Assembly (NCBI GenBank): GCA_964247055.1
Contig: OZ176053.1
Span: 5,642,001-5,706,000, forward strand
DNA: 64,000 nucleotides
Reading direction: 5' to 3'
DNA from: Paragordius varius
Taxonomy: Eukaryota; Nematomorpha
Below are positions 25,301-35,942 of this stretch, piece after piece (within the stretch, counting starts at the first letter, position 1; each line of letters begins with the position of its first letter). A model generated the notes under the pieces. That model was not told the DNA's origin. It did no database searches and worked only from the letters and a program-made list of their open reading frames with translations. The position numbers and the translations under genes were made by a program.

Positions 25301-27848
25301 AAATGTAAAAGCATATCCTGACCGCTCCGACTATTTTTTGACCACAACTTGTGCACTGCACTTGTTTATATCATTAATACAACTTTTATCACATTTAGCA
25401 AAATGATTTAGAAGATGACGAGGATCGTGGCGAGTTTGTAAGATTGCATCCTGAAACACAAGCCCGAGAACGTTATCACAAATATAGGGGTAACTTTTAT
25501 ATTTTTTTTCAACAAAATATTATAATATTAAAATTAATATATAATATATTTATTGTTTTAGGGTTAAAATCATTTAAAGATACCCCTTGGCCTAAGGATG
25601 ACACTACTTTACTTCCACCATTTTATTCCGATTTGATGCAATTCAAAAATTACAAATTAACCGTAAAAAATATTAGTAAGCGATATCAAGAGTTGGTTCA
25701 AGGTTTTTGGGATTATATACTGCAAAATAATAAATCCGACAATTTGGGCAAAGATATGAATAATGGTAACTTTCTTTTTTAAAACATTATATATTTAGTT
25801 GTTATTTCATTTTTTATAAAAGAAATGAATATTGTATATAAGATAGGTTAAGTGTAAAAAAATAGTGTTTAACAATGTTTGACTTTAAATTATTATAATG
25901 AGTTCTTAGATTGATTTTAAGCTAATTATAAAAATGTCTACTTTAATGAGTTTAGAATATCATATATTTAAGAAATATTAACTATTTTCTTTAAAAAATT
26001 AAAAGTTTTTATTTATATTTAACATTTTTAGATTTGGAAATGGAATACGAAGGCACCAATAATAATGATTGTGGTAGCCTTAAAGGACAGAAAAGTAGGA
26101 AACGTACGCTAAGTCAAATGTCTTTACAGAGTTCTGATCCACTTAAAAGCTCTCTACTATCTCTATTAAATACGGCCGCCAAGGGAAACGAATCCGATAG
26201 TACCCAAAATTTTACCACAAATTTTACATTAACTATCAAAGGCTGTCCGTCAAATATTGGTTAGATTTAATTTTTACTAAAATTATTTATTTTTTTTCTT
26301 TAATTATTTCATTAAAGGGTGTCCTTTACATAACATAAGTTATAACAAATTCTTTTGTGGAAATATTTTCTTTTTTCCCATATGTTGCAGTCATCAAACC
26401 TAAACATTTATCAATGATATGACCCTTGGTTTTTTTGTAAATTATTTAGAATTTTGTCATAATTAAACTTTGTGTTACGTGCACATAACTGTAGTTTACA
26501 ATACTTCATTGTTCATTAATTAATATTTATAAACACTTTATTTATCTTGTAATATTTAGTCCATACTTTACGGCAAAAGTGTAAATCAATACCCATATTG
26601 GCTTATGGATTATTTCCTTATGAACAGGCCTATTCACAGGCTAATTTAGTTCTAAGAAAAACTTTCAGCGCAAATACTGTTCCGCAACATAGTATAGATT
26701 ACCATGATAATGTGATCAATTACCTAAATGGTGAAAAAGGAGATAAATCTAATGCCCTAACAAACTCTGGCAAAACTATTGATGACATTCATTATGATGC
26801 AAAACGAATTTCACCATTGGAAAATTTAAAGTCTAAATCACCCTTGATATTTTTGTATGGATTTCGACGTTTTACGGCCTCGGTTTTATTTTCCGAACAT
26901 AACATGAGCGGTGATAAATATAAAGTATAACGTTTTTGATTTTATTATTTATTGATATTTGTTAAATTTAGTTTATATGTAACATTTTATATTTGAGTTC
27001 ATGTTTAAAGATTGTTATTTTTTATATTATACTTTAGTTTGAAAAATATTTTGATCTTAAAACAAATCAAATCACTATGGCAAGTCTCATTGCGCCAATC
27101 ATGATGACAAATATGCCCATTTTAACGTTTACTAACATGGAAAGCGGCTGTAATAATTTATTGATTAACCAATATTTTGATATTAAAAAAAAATTTAATG
27201 ATTTTACTTTATCAATGTTGAAAAATAGTTTTATTTCCAAAAAACATTTTTTAATGTATAGCCAAATCAAACGAAAATTTGCATTTGGTAGCCCATGGTT
27301 CATTGCATAATATTGATCCTAGCCGATGTATCATTAAACGGATTATTTTGAAGGGAAACCCATACAAAATTAATGGTCGATTAGTTATTGTTCGACACAT
27401 GTTCTACAATATAGGTAAGATTTTGTAAATAATTTTTACCTATTTTTTTTGGCTTTCTTTTATAATAAAATTTCTCTGTTTTATTAGATGATATCAATTG
27501 GTTCAAAGATATACAACTAAGGTCAAAACAAGGAAAAATTGGTCACATAAAGGAGCCAGTTGGTAAAAGATATATATATATATATATATATACTGTTAAT
27601 ATTAATTTTAAAACTAAAATTTAACCATTTAATTTGAATTTAATGATTTTTTGTCTTAAATATAATTTAAAACAGTTTTTTAACATTAATATATGAAGGA
27701 TTTTTTTTGATTTTGTATCAAATAAGGTACACATGGACATATGAAATGCACGTTTAATTCAACGCTCAAATCTCAAGATAGCATCTATCTTTATCTTTAC
27801 AAACGGGTTTTTCCTAAATGGGATATCTCCCCACTTGGAGCTAATTAA
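19330..27848 (+). CDS. TSR1: Pre-rRNA-processing protein TSR1 (40S assembly factor), 17 exons
   Basis: GTPase-like but inactive assembly factor of late pre-40S ribosomes. Exons: 19330-19438, 19465-19523, 19551-19628, 19656-19841, 20424-20558, 20625-20704, 20803-20944, 22766-22975, 23228-23455, 25399-25489, 25562-25765, 26032-26259, 26560-26924, 27038-27149, 27262-27414, 27488-27562, 27727-27848; every junction keeps phase, giving 858 residues (human 804). Diagnostic stretches: basic N-terminus HHTGPFKQINKKHKSRF, then RYHKYRGLKSFKDTPW, IFLYGFRRFTASVLFSEH, IIKRIILKGNPYKING, GKIGHIKEPVGTHGHMKC and the C-terminal YKRVFPKW. Introns 1-3 are 26, 27 and 27 nt. Introns 7 and 9 are each about 1.8-1.9 kb and hold LINE fragments. 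An acceptor-like TTTTCCAG ends one base before the ATG. Confidence 0.95.
21590..22330 (+). mobile_element. LINE fragment in TSR1 intron 7, same strand as the gene
   Basis: Plus-strand frames, interrupted by many stops, read CTHKI followed by IAKTTKYNYYKIWAFQDVSL, then LKIKIQLANVFSGLKTLKSG, then TKLSHFGHITSN and KKPKRTR. Order and spacing match the domain after the reverse transcriptase in animal LINEs (compare KRRIAMAKSA..., LRYFGHIMR..., RKRGRQR). No RT core is left. It is old and heavily mutated. Confidence 0.6.
24470..24830 (-). mobile_element. LINE reverse-transcriptase fragment in TSR1 intron 9, antisense
   Basis: Minus-strand frames read TKAVESVRQEILWKALSQIG and, 100 bases on, WVPMNNGLRQG then ILSPIFFNICIGLI. 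These are fingers and palm motifs of non-LTR reverse transcriptases (the FDSV.R..LW..L..IG and GLRQG.PLSP.LFN blocks). Stops interrupt the frame and I could not find a YADD box downstream. Confidence 0.65.
24880..25380 (+). mobile_element. LINE endonuclease fragment in TSR1 intron 9, sense
   Basis: MGDFNA at about 25100, followed by ETHHVFQIFFIKPKGA, suits the GDFNA box and its downstream helix in AP-endonuclease domains of non-LTR elements. It is on the opposite strand to its neighbour at 24470-24830, so two insertions, or one inverted during insertion, occupy this intron. Confidence 0.5.
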
Positions 27849-30076
27849 TATTTTCGTGGATACGAAATGCAATAAATTTGTTAAAATATTTTTGATTATT
27901 ATTATATATGGTTTTAACCTTAATTTTTAAATTTTTAGTTATCTAACATTTTCACCGTAATTTACCCTTAAAAATTGAGCATATATCACGGTGATATTTA
28001 AAGTTTACTCTTAATACATCCTTTTATAAAAGCGATAACTCTAATTATTGTTAAAGAAAAACGGTGGCATTATTTTTTAAAAAGCTATATAATTATATAA
28101 TGAGCCTGTTATAAAATTAAATAAAATCTAAAAAATTTTCAAACACAGACAATTATAAAATTTAAATGCGATTCAAATTAGCTCGGTCTATAATTTTAGC
28201 ATCCTTGATATTTATTTATAAATTAAAATCGCCATTATTATAATTGAATCCAAGACTTTCTTGGGCGTATAAAAATCCTCGTTGTACAAAATCAGAAAAA
28301 CATATTTTATAGCTAGAGATATCCCATACTACTGACACCTTAAATATTTTTGTTCAAAAATTCGACAATAAAATTTATTTGAAACACGTAAGACTTAGGG
28401 ATTTTTTTGATGCCATCTAGTATAAATTTTATCTTTATTGGGAAATAAAAAAATATATTATATATTTTCGACAGGTGAATGATATGATAGTAAAACTTTA
28501 AAAATTAAGGTGCAGCAATCTTAATTACTTTCATCTTTCGGAATTCTCAGGAACAAGAAAACACGCTAACCATAGAGGCCATTTTTCTTATGATCGGCAT
28601 TGTAACATATAAACCGCTTATATTATAACCATTAGACTAAAAAGAAAAAAATATAAATTTAGCTATATCAGCAATATGTTTATGTCTTAGTGATTCTATC
28701 AAATAAATGAAATCAGACTTAACTGGATAACTTAATTTATCTTTAAACGATAAATTTGCCAATTCACTCTTTTATTTTACTCATTTTTAGGTAATTCATA
28801 AGGCTTACGAAAACTATGCCTAATTTACATACATCCAAGGTTGAAAATTTTAAAGTAAGTTTAATTAATATCATTTAGCTAGCTATAAAATGTTTTATAT
28901 GTCATATGGAAAAAATACGAAAAAAAGATAAGAGTTTTGAAATATTTAAATTAAAATTAATACTAATAAAGAGTATATTAAATAAAAATAATAATAGTAG
29001 AATAAGGACCAAAAACATTGCATTTTAGTAAATCAGGTCATTTAATTCCTTTTTTTGTTCATTTATTAATTTTTCACGCTAAAAGTCAAATTCTGTACAT
29101 TCACAAGTTTTTTATTCTGTATTCCACACACAATGTTTCCACCCCAGACTATTTTATTCTTATTATTGAATATTCAATTTTTTACCTATGATTCGTATCT
29201 TCAAAGTATCTTTTTGGTTTTTGATAAGCATGAATTTCTATAAAAATAATTAAATTTCGAGTAATATATTATTTAATGTGGATAAATTTATAAGGATTTA
29301 CACATCAACGTTCGCAATTATTCTATTTCTGTAAAGGGCCTAAATATGAATTTTAGATTTTTGAATAAAAATATATTATTGGTTTGCTCTTAATTTATAT
29401 ATTTACCAGTTAAAATATTTTAAATTATTAAACATAATGAGAATCCTTAATATTTTTATTAGCATGAGTGTTCATTGGGTAACTATACAAGTAAAAAGCC
29501 TCAACGATAAATAATCGAAAGATCTAGAAACTCAGAGTTGGGTTCTATCGCTTTTTGTAGATAATCAAGGGTTAGATCGGAAATAAATTACTGTAATTAT
29601 AATAATTTTAATCTTTAAACTCAGGTTATTTGTATAAGCCGGTGAGCCGATTTATATTTGCTCATTTAAATAAGATGTCTATATCTCCCATATTTTGCTC
29701 TTGCTTTTTGAGTTATTAGTTTTGTTTAGTTTTCGTAATCTACAAAAATGGTGGCCCAAAATTTTCCCATCTCAACTTTTTTGGGAGATTTGTGCTATAT
29801 AAGTAATTAGAACCATTTAAGCGGACTAATTTACCGAAATCAATGGGTTAATATTAATACACATGATATATTATCCTATATCAAAGTAGGCAATTCGTCA
29901 AATTTTAAAAATAATACTTATAACAACACAAATTTTACCACAATCTTTTTTGATATTTTAATATGTGTTAAATCACAGAGTCGCTTTGTTGATTTATAAA
30001 AATTACTAGATTTTTACTCTAAAACAACAAATTTTTTAAACATATTAAAACGGTTAATTTTTTATCTTATTCTGTT
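27849..30076. other. 2.2-kb interval between TSR1 and the ADAMTS-like gene
   Basis: No gene is established. The ADAMTS-like gene lacks a signal peptide and propeptide, so its 5' exons may lie here; ATGCCTAATTTAC at 28816 with a consensus donor AAAGTAAGT at 28852 is one candidate I cannot tie to it. A minus-strand exon pair at about 29075-29240 is listed separately. Confidence 0.35.
29075..29240 (-). CDS. Possible two 3'-terminal exons of an unknown gene
   Basis: Minus strand. An acceptor TTTTTATAG is followed by an open stretch reading MLIKNQKDTLKIRII, a GTAAAA donor, a 37-nt intron, and a frame reading VWGGNIVCGIQNKKLVNVQN and on to a stop. The short intron suits this genome, and codon use looks coding. 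I do not recognise the protein and found no convincing upstream exons, so it may be chance. Confidence 0.22.
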
Positions 30077-32460
30077 ATGATAGATCCATATAAGCGAGCA
30101 GCGCATAAATCATTCAATTTCAGCGATATAAAATTTTTAACTCAAACTCCAAAGATACATTTAGCTGTATTTGTTGATGATTCTTTCATCACTGTTCGCA
30201 AAAACAGAGGGCTTCATCTAACTGGTCACACTTTGGAAGATTACATAAGTTTGATGATTACAGGGGTAATTATTAGTTAGTAGTTTGTACTATTTCCTTC
30301 ATCAAGCATTTACAGTATGAATAGATATAATTGCTAGCTTTTTAATAAACGTTGCCAGATAGCATATGCAGCAAAGAGAATTATTGTAATGGTAAATGAC
30401 GGATTGATTATGTTTTGTAATAACAGTTGTAAAATCCGTAATATAATGATAATCGAAATCAAATAGAAAATTAAATGAAAGCTAATTATTAACAGAAATT
30501 ATAAACGATATGTGAAACCCTTTCGTCAATAGTAATCGAAGACTAGTTTCGTGCTTGTTAGCACTCATCAGTACGACACAACTATTTGACTTGGGGTTTT
30601 CACATATCTATTTCGTATATGTATCCAACTTTGCAGTTTTGGTATAAATGCAGTTGGTTACCCGAATTTAAATTATTGGCTAATAGCAATAAAAAGCGAT
30701 AGGCCAATAATATTTCTATTTGCTTTATATGCTATCTGGATAATCAATGAAAAACTAGCAGTTTATACTTATGATGCATTTATAAATTATTTGTATTTAT
30801 ATTTTATTGCAGTTAAATCATTTATATGATTACGAAAATATTGGGATAAGATTGGAATTTTCCCTGGTACTCTTAGAAAAAATTAAACCCAAATCAGTAT
30901 TCAAAAATTTAACATATAATGAAGGTGGGATTGGAAAAACAAACTGATGCCTCAATAATTTTAAAATGGTTTGCAAAATATCAAGATTATCGCAAAAAAG
31001 TAATAAAACTACAATGGAACCATGCCCTGCTTATAACAGGGTAGATATATATATCTAACTTCTATTTTTTTATAAAAAAATGTTAATAAATAAATTATTT
31101 TTAGAGTAGATCTATCTCTGAAAAAACAGAAAAAGATTGGGGAAGTCACAGGTTTTTTTTTGTTATATATTTAATTGGGAAAGCTAATAATTTTTTTACT
31201 GTTTTAGCTCCGTGTAACCAACCCCCGAATTTTTTTAAATTAAATGTATATTTGTCAAAGCTACTCATACTCATATAAAAAAATTATAGATAAAATGTTT
31301 TTAATGCATTCATAATTTATCGAGTTAACTAAAATTTGAATTAAATATAATAGGTTATGGATGGTTAGGCGGGATATGTAGCAAAATGAGTTCAGTAAGT
31401 TTAATTGAAGGTTGGCGAGGATTTGCTTCTGTTATGTTCGCAGCACATGAAATCGGACACAGGTCATTCATTATTAAATCCATACATTGATAATTTAAAT
31501 TATTGATTATAATAAGATATATTTTCTCTGATTATTGATTATCACAGTATATTTAAGTGAAACATTTCAGTTAGTAATTCAGATTATTAAAGTTTGTTTT
31601 ACCCTTTATTGACATCCAAATATACAATCGTTCTTATTTGTTTTACTACAGTTTAGGGTTATACCACAATAGTCAACATAACACATGCATTGGGCTACAT
31701 ACAATAATGTCAGATTCATATTCGCCTACTATTCGACCTATTTGGTCTTCGTGCAGTAAAGAGGCATTGGCCAGGTTGTTAAGGTATAAAGTAAATTCTT
31801 ACATATAACACTTTATTTTTTATACCTTAAGTATATGTAATATTTGCCTGTAATTTTTAATACCTAACCTTCAATTTTTCATAGCAAGACAACATTCCTG
31901 TTTGTATAAGCCCACAACTCCCTGGACACCAAATATCAATCAAGCGGGTTTGGGTTCTAATGCCACTACGAATTCCTCACGTAATAATAATATTTATATT
32001 ATTGTAGAAAATAGTTAAAAAATTATTTTAACATTTCTAGTCATACTAGATCCGTTATCTGAAGAAATACCCTTCCCTGGGCAAATATATGATGCGACTC
32101 AACAGTGCATAGAAGCGTTAGGGCCATCGACTGAAATTCACTCAAATCTTAGCGTAAGTCGTATATTTTGGTTGTATCTTATTTCATAGGTGGTAGGAGG
32201 TCTGTAAACACTTGTATTGCAGACATCCAACCCAGCAAGTATATCTTTATGTGGCACCAGCGCTTGAAGGAACTCCATGTGGAAATCAAAAGGTGGGTTT
32301 ATTTTGGAATTTTTTTATAAAAATCTGCAGAAATTATTTTTTATAACTCCCAAAATCTAAATTAAATTACAGTTTTATTTTAAAAATTATATAATATAAA
32401 TTTTATTGATAGATGTGCAGAATGGGTCAATGTATTGATGTTCCCTCGCTCATGCAATAA
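30077..32460 (+). CDS. ADAMTS-like zinc metalloprotease, short form
   Basis: Reprolysin-family (M12B) metalloprotease. Exons 30077-30265, 30813-30896, 30925-31040, 31105-31151, 31354-31462, 31652-31783, 31889-31980, 32041-32153, 32236-32292 and 32413-32460 join in phase to 328 residues. The catalytic domain starts KIHLAVFVDDSFITV (near 28); WNHALLITG is the usual H-ALLLTG strand; HEIGHSLGLYH (about 177-187) is a complete zinc site; the Met-turn is TIMSDSYSP and the domain closes IRPIWSSCSKEAL. Then come FPGQIYDATQQC and EGTPCGNQKMCRMGQC, the ADAMTS Cys-rich region. The frame stops there: no thrombospondin repeats or spacer. From the first visible ATG there is no signal peptide or propeptide, so upstream exons are probably missing. 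Intron 2 is 28 nt. Intron 1 carries a hammerhead ribozyme on the opposite strand. Confidence 0.82.
30507..30608 (-). ncRNA. Type I hammerhead ribozyme motif, antisense in intron 1 of the ADAMTS-like gene
   Basis: Minus strand: core CTGATGA at 30571-30565, helix II GTGCT/AGCAC closed by AACA, then GAAAC at 30550-30546. A two-base loop TA and GTC follow at 30543-30541, making a minimal helix III (A-U and C-G pairs) with cleavage expected just after the GTC. Helix I is long: near the core GTCGTA pairs with TTCGAT (one U-U mismatch, one G-U), beyond an internal loop GTCAAATAG pairs with CTATTGAC (one bulge), and GATATGTGAAA pairs with TTTCACATATC. All invariant core bases are present. Minimal helix III is known from hammerheads of Penelope-like elements and retrozymes; whether this copy is part of one is unknown. 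Confidence 0.8.
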
Positions 32461-32808
32461 AATCATTCAGGGATTAATATATCATATTTAAGCGTTTAAA
32501 TATTTAATTTAATTATTATATAAGCAAATAAATATATTAATGAATGCAAGAGTTTACTATTATTTAAATATTAATATTTATCCATGTTCTATTTTGTCAA
32601 TATCTCTTTATATGTAATGTATAATTAAATTAACGCTGAACGCAACCAAATTCATGTTGTTATGTTAAAAAAATAAATACACACATCCTCATTTTTAAAT
32701 TATATGGCAATAAAATCGATCAAAATATTAACTGTTTAGAGTTTATAAAAAAAGTAGTTATATGGTTTTTAAAAATAAAACCGCAAATGTAGATGATGTA
32801 TAATCTTT
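32461..32808. other. 3' flank of the ADAMTS-like gene
   Basis: AT-rich, with a possible polyadenylation signal AATAAA at about 32527 (AAGCAAATAAATATATT). Nothing else is visible. Confidence 0.4.
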
Positions 32809-33159
32809 ATGCAAACCTATCATTTATCGATTAATTGGGAACCTAATCCAATTCCTCATGTCATTCTGATCAAATTGCTTATTGTTACATCATTCATATC
32901 ATATTTTGAATTCGGGGAAAGTTTTCCTATATCTACTATATCTGGAACCTTGAATGGCTCTGTTATCAATGTTATATTACCCAAAAATAATTTGACAAAT
33001 ATGTCAAATACCACATTGATTTTAAATAATTTGGTTGGTTCAAAAAAATCGACCATCAGTAACGAAGTGTCTGCCAAGGCAATTACATTAATGGGAAGGA
33101 CGGTAAAAATAGAAAGTGTAAAATTAATTCCAGTTCAAGAAAATTATAAGTATAATTAA
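32809..33159 (+). CDS. Hypothetical 116-residue secreted or membrane protein
   Basis: Single open frame from ATG at 32809. A hydrophobic stretch near 18-35 (PHVILIKLLIVTSFISYFEF) could be a signal anchor, followed by a beta-rich, N-glycosylation-rich part (NGS, NLT, NMSNTT). Codon use looks coding and the antisense frame is only its shadow. The frame ends at ENYKYN; alternatively a 21-nt intron at 33148-33168 would extend it by YYIGANALFLA. I do not recognise the family and no neighbour hints at a function. Confidence 0.45.
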   Translation: MQTYHLSINWEPNPIPHVILIKLLIVTSFISYFEFGESFPISTISGTLNGSVINVILPKNNLTNMSNTTLILNNLVGSKKSTISNEVSAKAITLMGRTVKIESVKLIPVQENYKYN

Positions 33160-33808
33160 TAGTTTTTTAGCTATTATATTGGGGCAAATGCCTTATTTTT
33201 GGCAGGTTGAAGAGTATTAATTTTCTCTCATTAATGATATTATGACAATTTCCATATTAATAGAAACAAAAATAGCGTTTTATATTAATCTCAAAAATAT
33301 TCCGAATGCTTCATATTAGTTGGTTATGATTAGTTGTAATTAGAAATTAAAATGAAAATAAATTTTTGCCCGTAGTATAAATTTTCTGTTAATTATTAGT
33401 TTCTGAACCACGGATCAAGTCACACGACACCTAAAAAAACAATTTATTTGCTTATAAAGCGAGATTTTGGCATGTAATTAATAAAATTGTGTATTTAATC
33501 CTATTTTTGTGAAATAAAAAATTATTGGTTTAAATTTTATCTATTTTACTGATAACATCAAACCGTTGGATACAATCATAAGTCAGCCAAAAAAATATAA
33601 CATAAAATATCTTTAATGTTGGATTTTGACTTAAAATATTATTATTCATCCTATCGTTTACAATTGTAATAATTTTTAAAAGCGGTTACCGTCAGTGTTT
33701 TATAAAATTCATAAGCTAGTATTCAACATTAAACTCTAATCCCGTTATTTTTAAGGACTTCTCCCTATATTTTCGTAAAATATTTTTTTATTCACCTTTT
33801 TAATCGAC

Positions 33809-34030
33809 ATGTTATACTACAGCATAAACAAAGATGATGTTGCAAAATATAAAAAACTTTTCAAAATATTGGAGAGAGATTATGACGATGAAAAAAATCT
33901 GAACGCGGAATACCCATCTAACATAAACGATTACGAAGCCTTTGAATCTAATCCAATTATCAATACGGTTATTACTTTGACACGATTAAAGAAAATCTTG
34001 TCTATTATAAATATAGATAATGTGGTTTAA
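33809..34030 (+). CDS. Hypothetical 73-residue acidic helical protein
   Basis: Open frame from ATG at 33809 to TAA. It starts MLYYSINKDDVAKYKKLFK, is rich in Lys, Asp and Glu, has no signal peptide and no membrane segment, and looks helical. GC content is above the flanks. It may be a small gene or one exon of a larger one. Not recognised. Confidence 0.35.
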   Translation: MLYYSINKDDVAKYKKLFKILERDYDDEKNLNAEYPSNINDYEAFESNPIINTVITLTRLKKILSIINIDNVV

Positions 34031-34821
34031 TAAATTAGCAGCACCTTTTATTTAATAATAAATTTTTGAAAACTCATAAAACAAAATTATAAATGTTTTG
34101 AAGGAAACGGAATAAATATATAGCATTAAAAGATAAAGGGCGGTTTTAAACATATATTGTGAAACTTTATTTTAATCAGCAAAATATATAAGGTTGCCCT
34201 AAATTTTAGCATACCTTTCTTCACAAAAAAATTTCCGAATTCGGAATATAAAAATATTAACACCTTTAGAAAAATATTCAGTACGGTCATTTTTTTAGCT
34301 ATCTATTTTCTCCAAAATTTCAAAATTCAATAATTTTTTCATTAAATTTGAAACTATGATGATTAATTTACACAATTTTTGAACTTACAAAACTCGAAAA
34401 AAGAAACTTTTTACCAAACCATCAAAATCAATTTCGTTAATATTGCTTAACTTTAAAATTATTTTATTTTAGTTGGAAGATGATGGGTCAATCCGATACC
34501 TGAATAAACCATTAAACTCTTCACCGTCCATTATGTTTCTAAGTATATTTTACTAAATATAACCATCATTTCAATTATATATTGGCATCTTCTATTTTAA
34601 TTATAAGTTCATCTTCAAAAAAATTGAGTTAGTTGACTACCTTAAGCCAATGTAAAATTAAGTGTTGCCACAACTCTGTTTTGAAAATAGATATACTTAT
34701 GATAACTATTATTTATAATTAAAATTAAATGTTTTGTTGTATGATTATAAACAAAAGCTCAGGTACGATCTTATAGGTGCATAATGTAAAACATAATTAT
34801 AGTTTGAACATTTGGTTATAA

Positions 34822-35221
34822 TATACCATTTACAATTCAAATTCACCCTTGAAGAATTCAAATTCACCCTTGAACAATTCAAATTCACCTTTGAACAATT
34901 CAAATTCACCTTTGAACAATTCAAATTCACCCTTGAACAATTCAAATTCACCCTAAAAATAAATTAAGTGTTTTCGGGCTAATATAACTTAACATTGATA
35001 TGAAATAATTTTTTACTACAGAGTTTATTATTTTTTTAGCATTATATTACTTTTAAACAGAGTTTCATATTTTAAAAACATTAAAAAAATAAGTTTAATT
35101 TTTGATCTTAAAAAACACATTATTTATTTTAGGGTGAATTTGAATTGTTCGAGGGTGAATTTGAATTGTTCAAAGGTGAATTTGAATTGTTTAAGGGTGA
35201 ATTTGAACTGTAAATGGTATA
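34822..35221. mobile_element. Miniature element whose inverted repeats are 21-bp minisatellite arrays, copy 1
   Basis: Ends TATACCATTTAC at left and GTAAATGGTATA at right. Inside these, the left arm holds six tandem units of about 21 bp (consensus CAATTCAAATTCACCCTTGA) and the right arm four units in inverse orientation, around an AT-rich centre with the landmark GTGTTTTCGGGCTAAT. The RNA or single strand would fold into a long hairpin. There is no coding capacity; the seven-residue repeat in one frame is a by-product. The second copy is at 55691-55979. Confidence 0.8.
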
Positions 35222-35942
35222 CATAGTAATAATGGGTAAAAGTTAAACTTAAATTCAAGCTGTAAAAAATTATGAATACAAAATCCTAAGTAAAAATTTC
35301 AACCGAGAATCAATGGACGAAATAGCCTGATATATCGTTCTCATTTTAAAATTTTATTTTGCGATTCAATCAAATATATTATTAAACGAACATCTAATAA
35401 TCAAAATGATTAGTTTGTGAACCATATTACTTTTAGTCTAGCTTTCGATTGTATAAAATATTAGATATATTACTTTAAATCGTTCCTATTTAAACGAAAT
35501 TATGAGTTTTTTACAGCTAAAATTTCTTATACCCCCGTTTTAAGAATTTTTAAATTGGTATATATTTAAATTATCAAAAAATTGTGTTCTTACCAATATA
35601 CCAGTAGTTTTATGATATATTAAATTTTATTTTAAAACCTATTAAAAGGCGCCCCTAGGATGAGCAAAATATGTTTTTTGAATAATGAGTCACATCTCTT
35701 ATTAAACAGTTTTGTTTTTCTGCTTAAGATTTTAGCTTATCTATAATAATTTTACATTGAATTTATATTTTCAATATTCGGATTTAACTAATTTTTCACT
35801 AATAGGATTTAAATATAGGGGATAGAGTAGAAACATTTTAGAATATAATATATTTGTCCAATTTTTCCTTATCCAAAATTTAAATAAACAATTTTTCTGA
35901 CATTTATAAATTGGTTTAATTAACCCATTACAAATTATTTAG
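35222..35942. other. AT-rich interval upstream of the Ser/Thr-rich gene
   Basis: I expected a signal-peptide exon for the next gene here, but no ATG with a hydrophobic run and a donor in phase is convincing. Confidence 0.35.

Noticed and set aside
31202-31247. Extra ADAMTS-like exon (PCNQPPNFFKL)
   Set aside because: Including it breaks the phase into the next exon, whereas joining 31151 directly to 31354 keeps it.
34745-34951. Open frame with a seven-residue repeat (VNLNCSK type) on the minus strand
   Set aside because: It is the translation of the 21-bp DNA repeat in the arm of the miniature element; 21 is a multiple of three, so the frame stays open by arithmetic.
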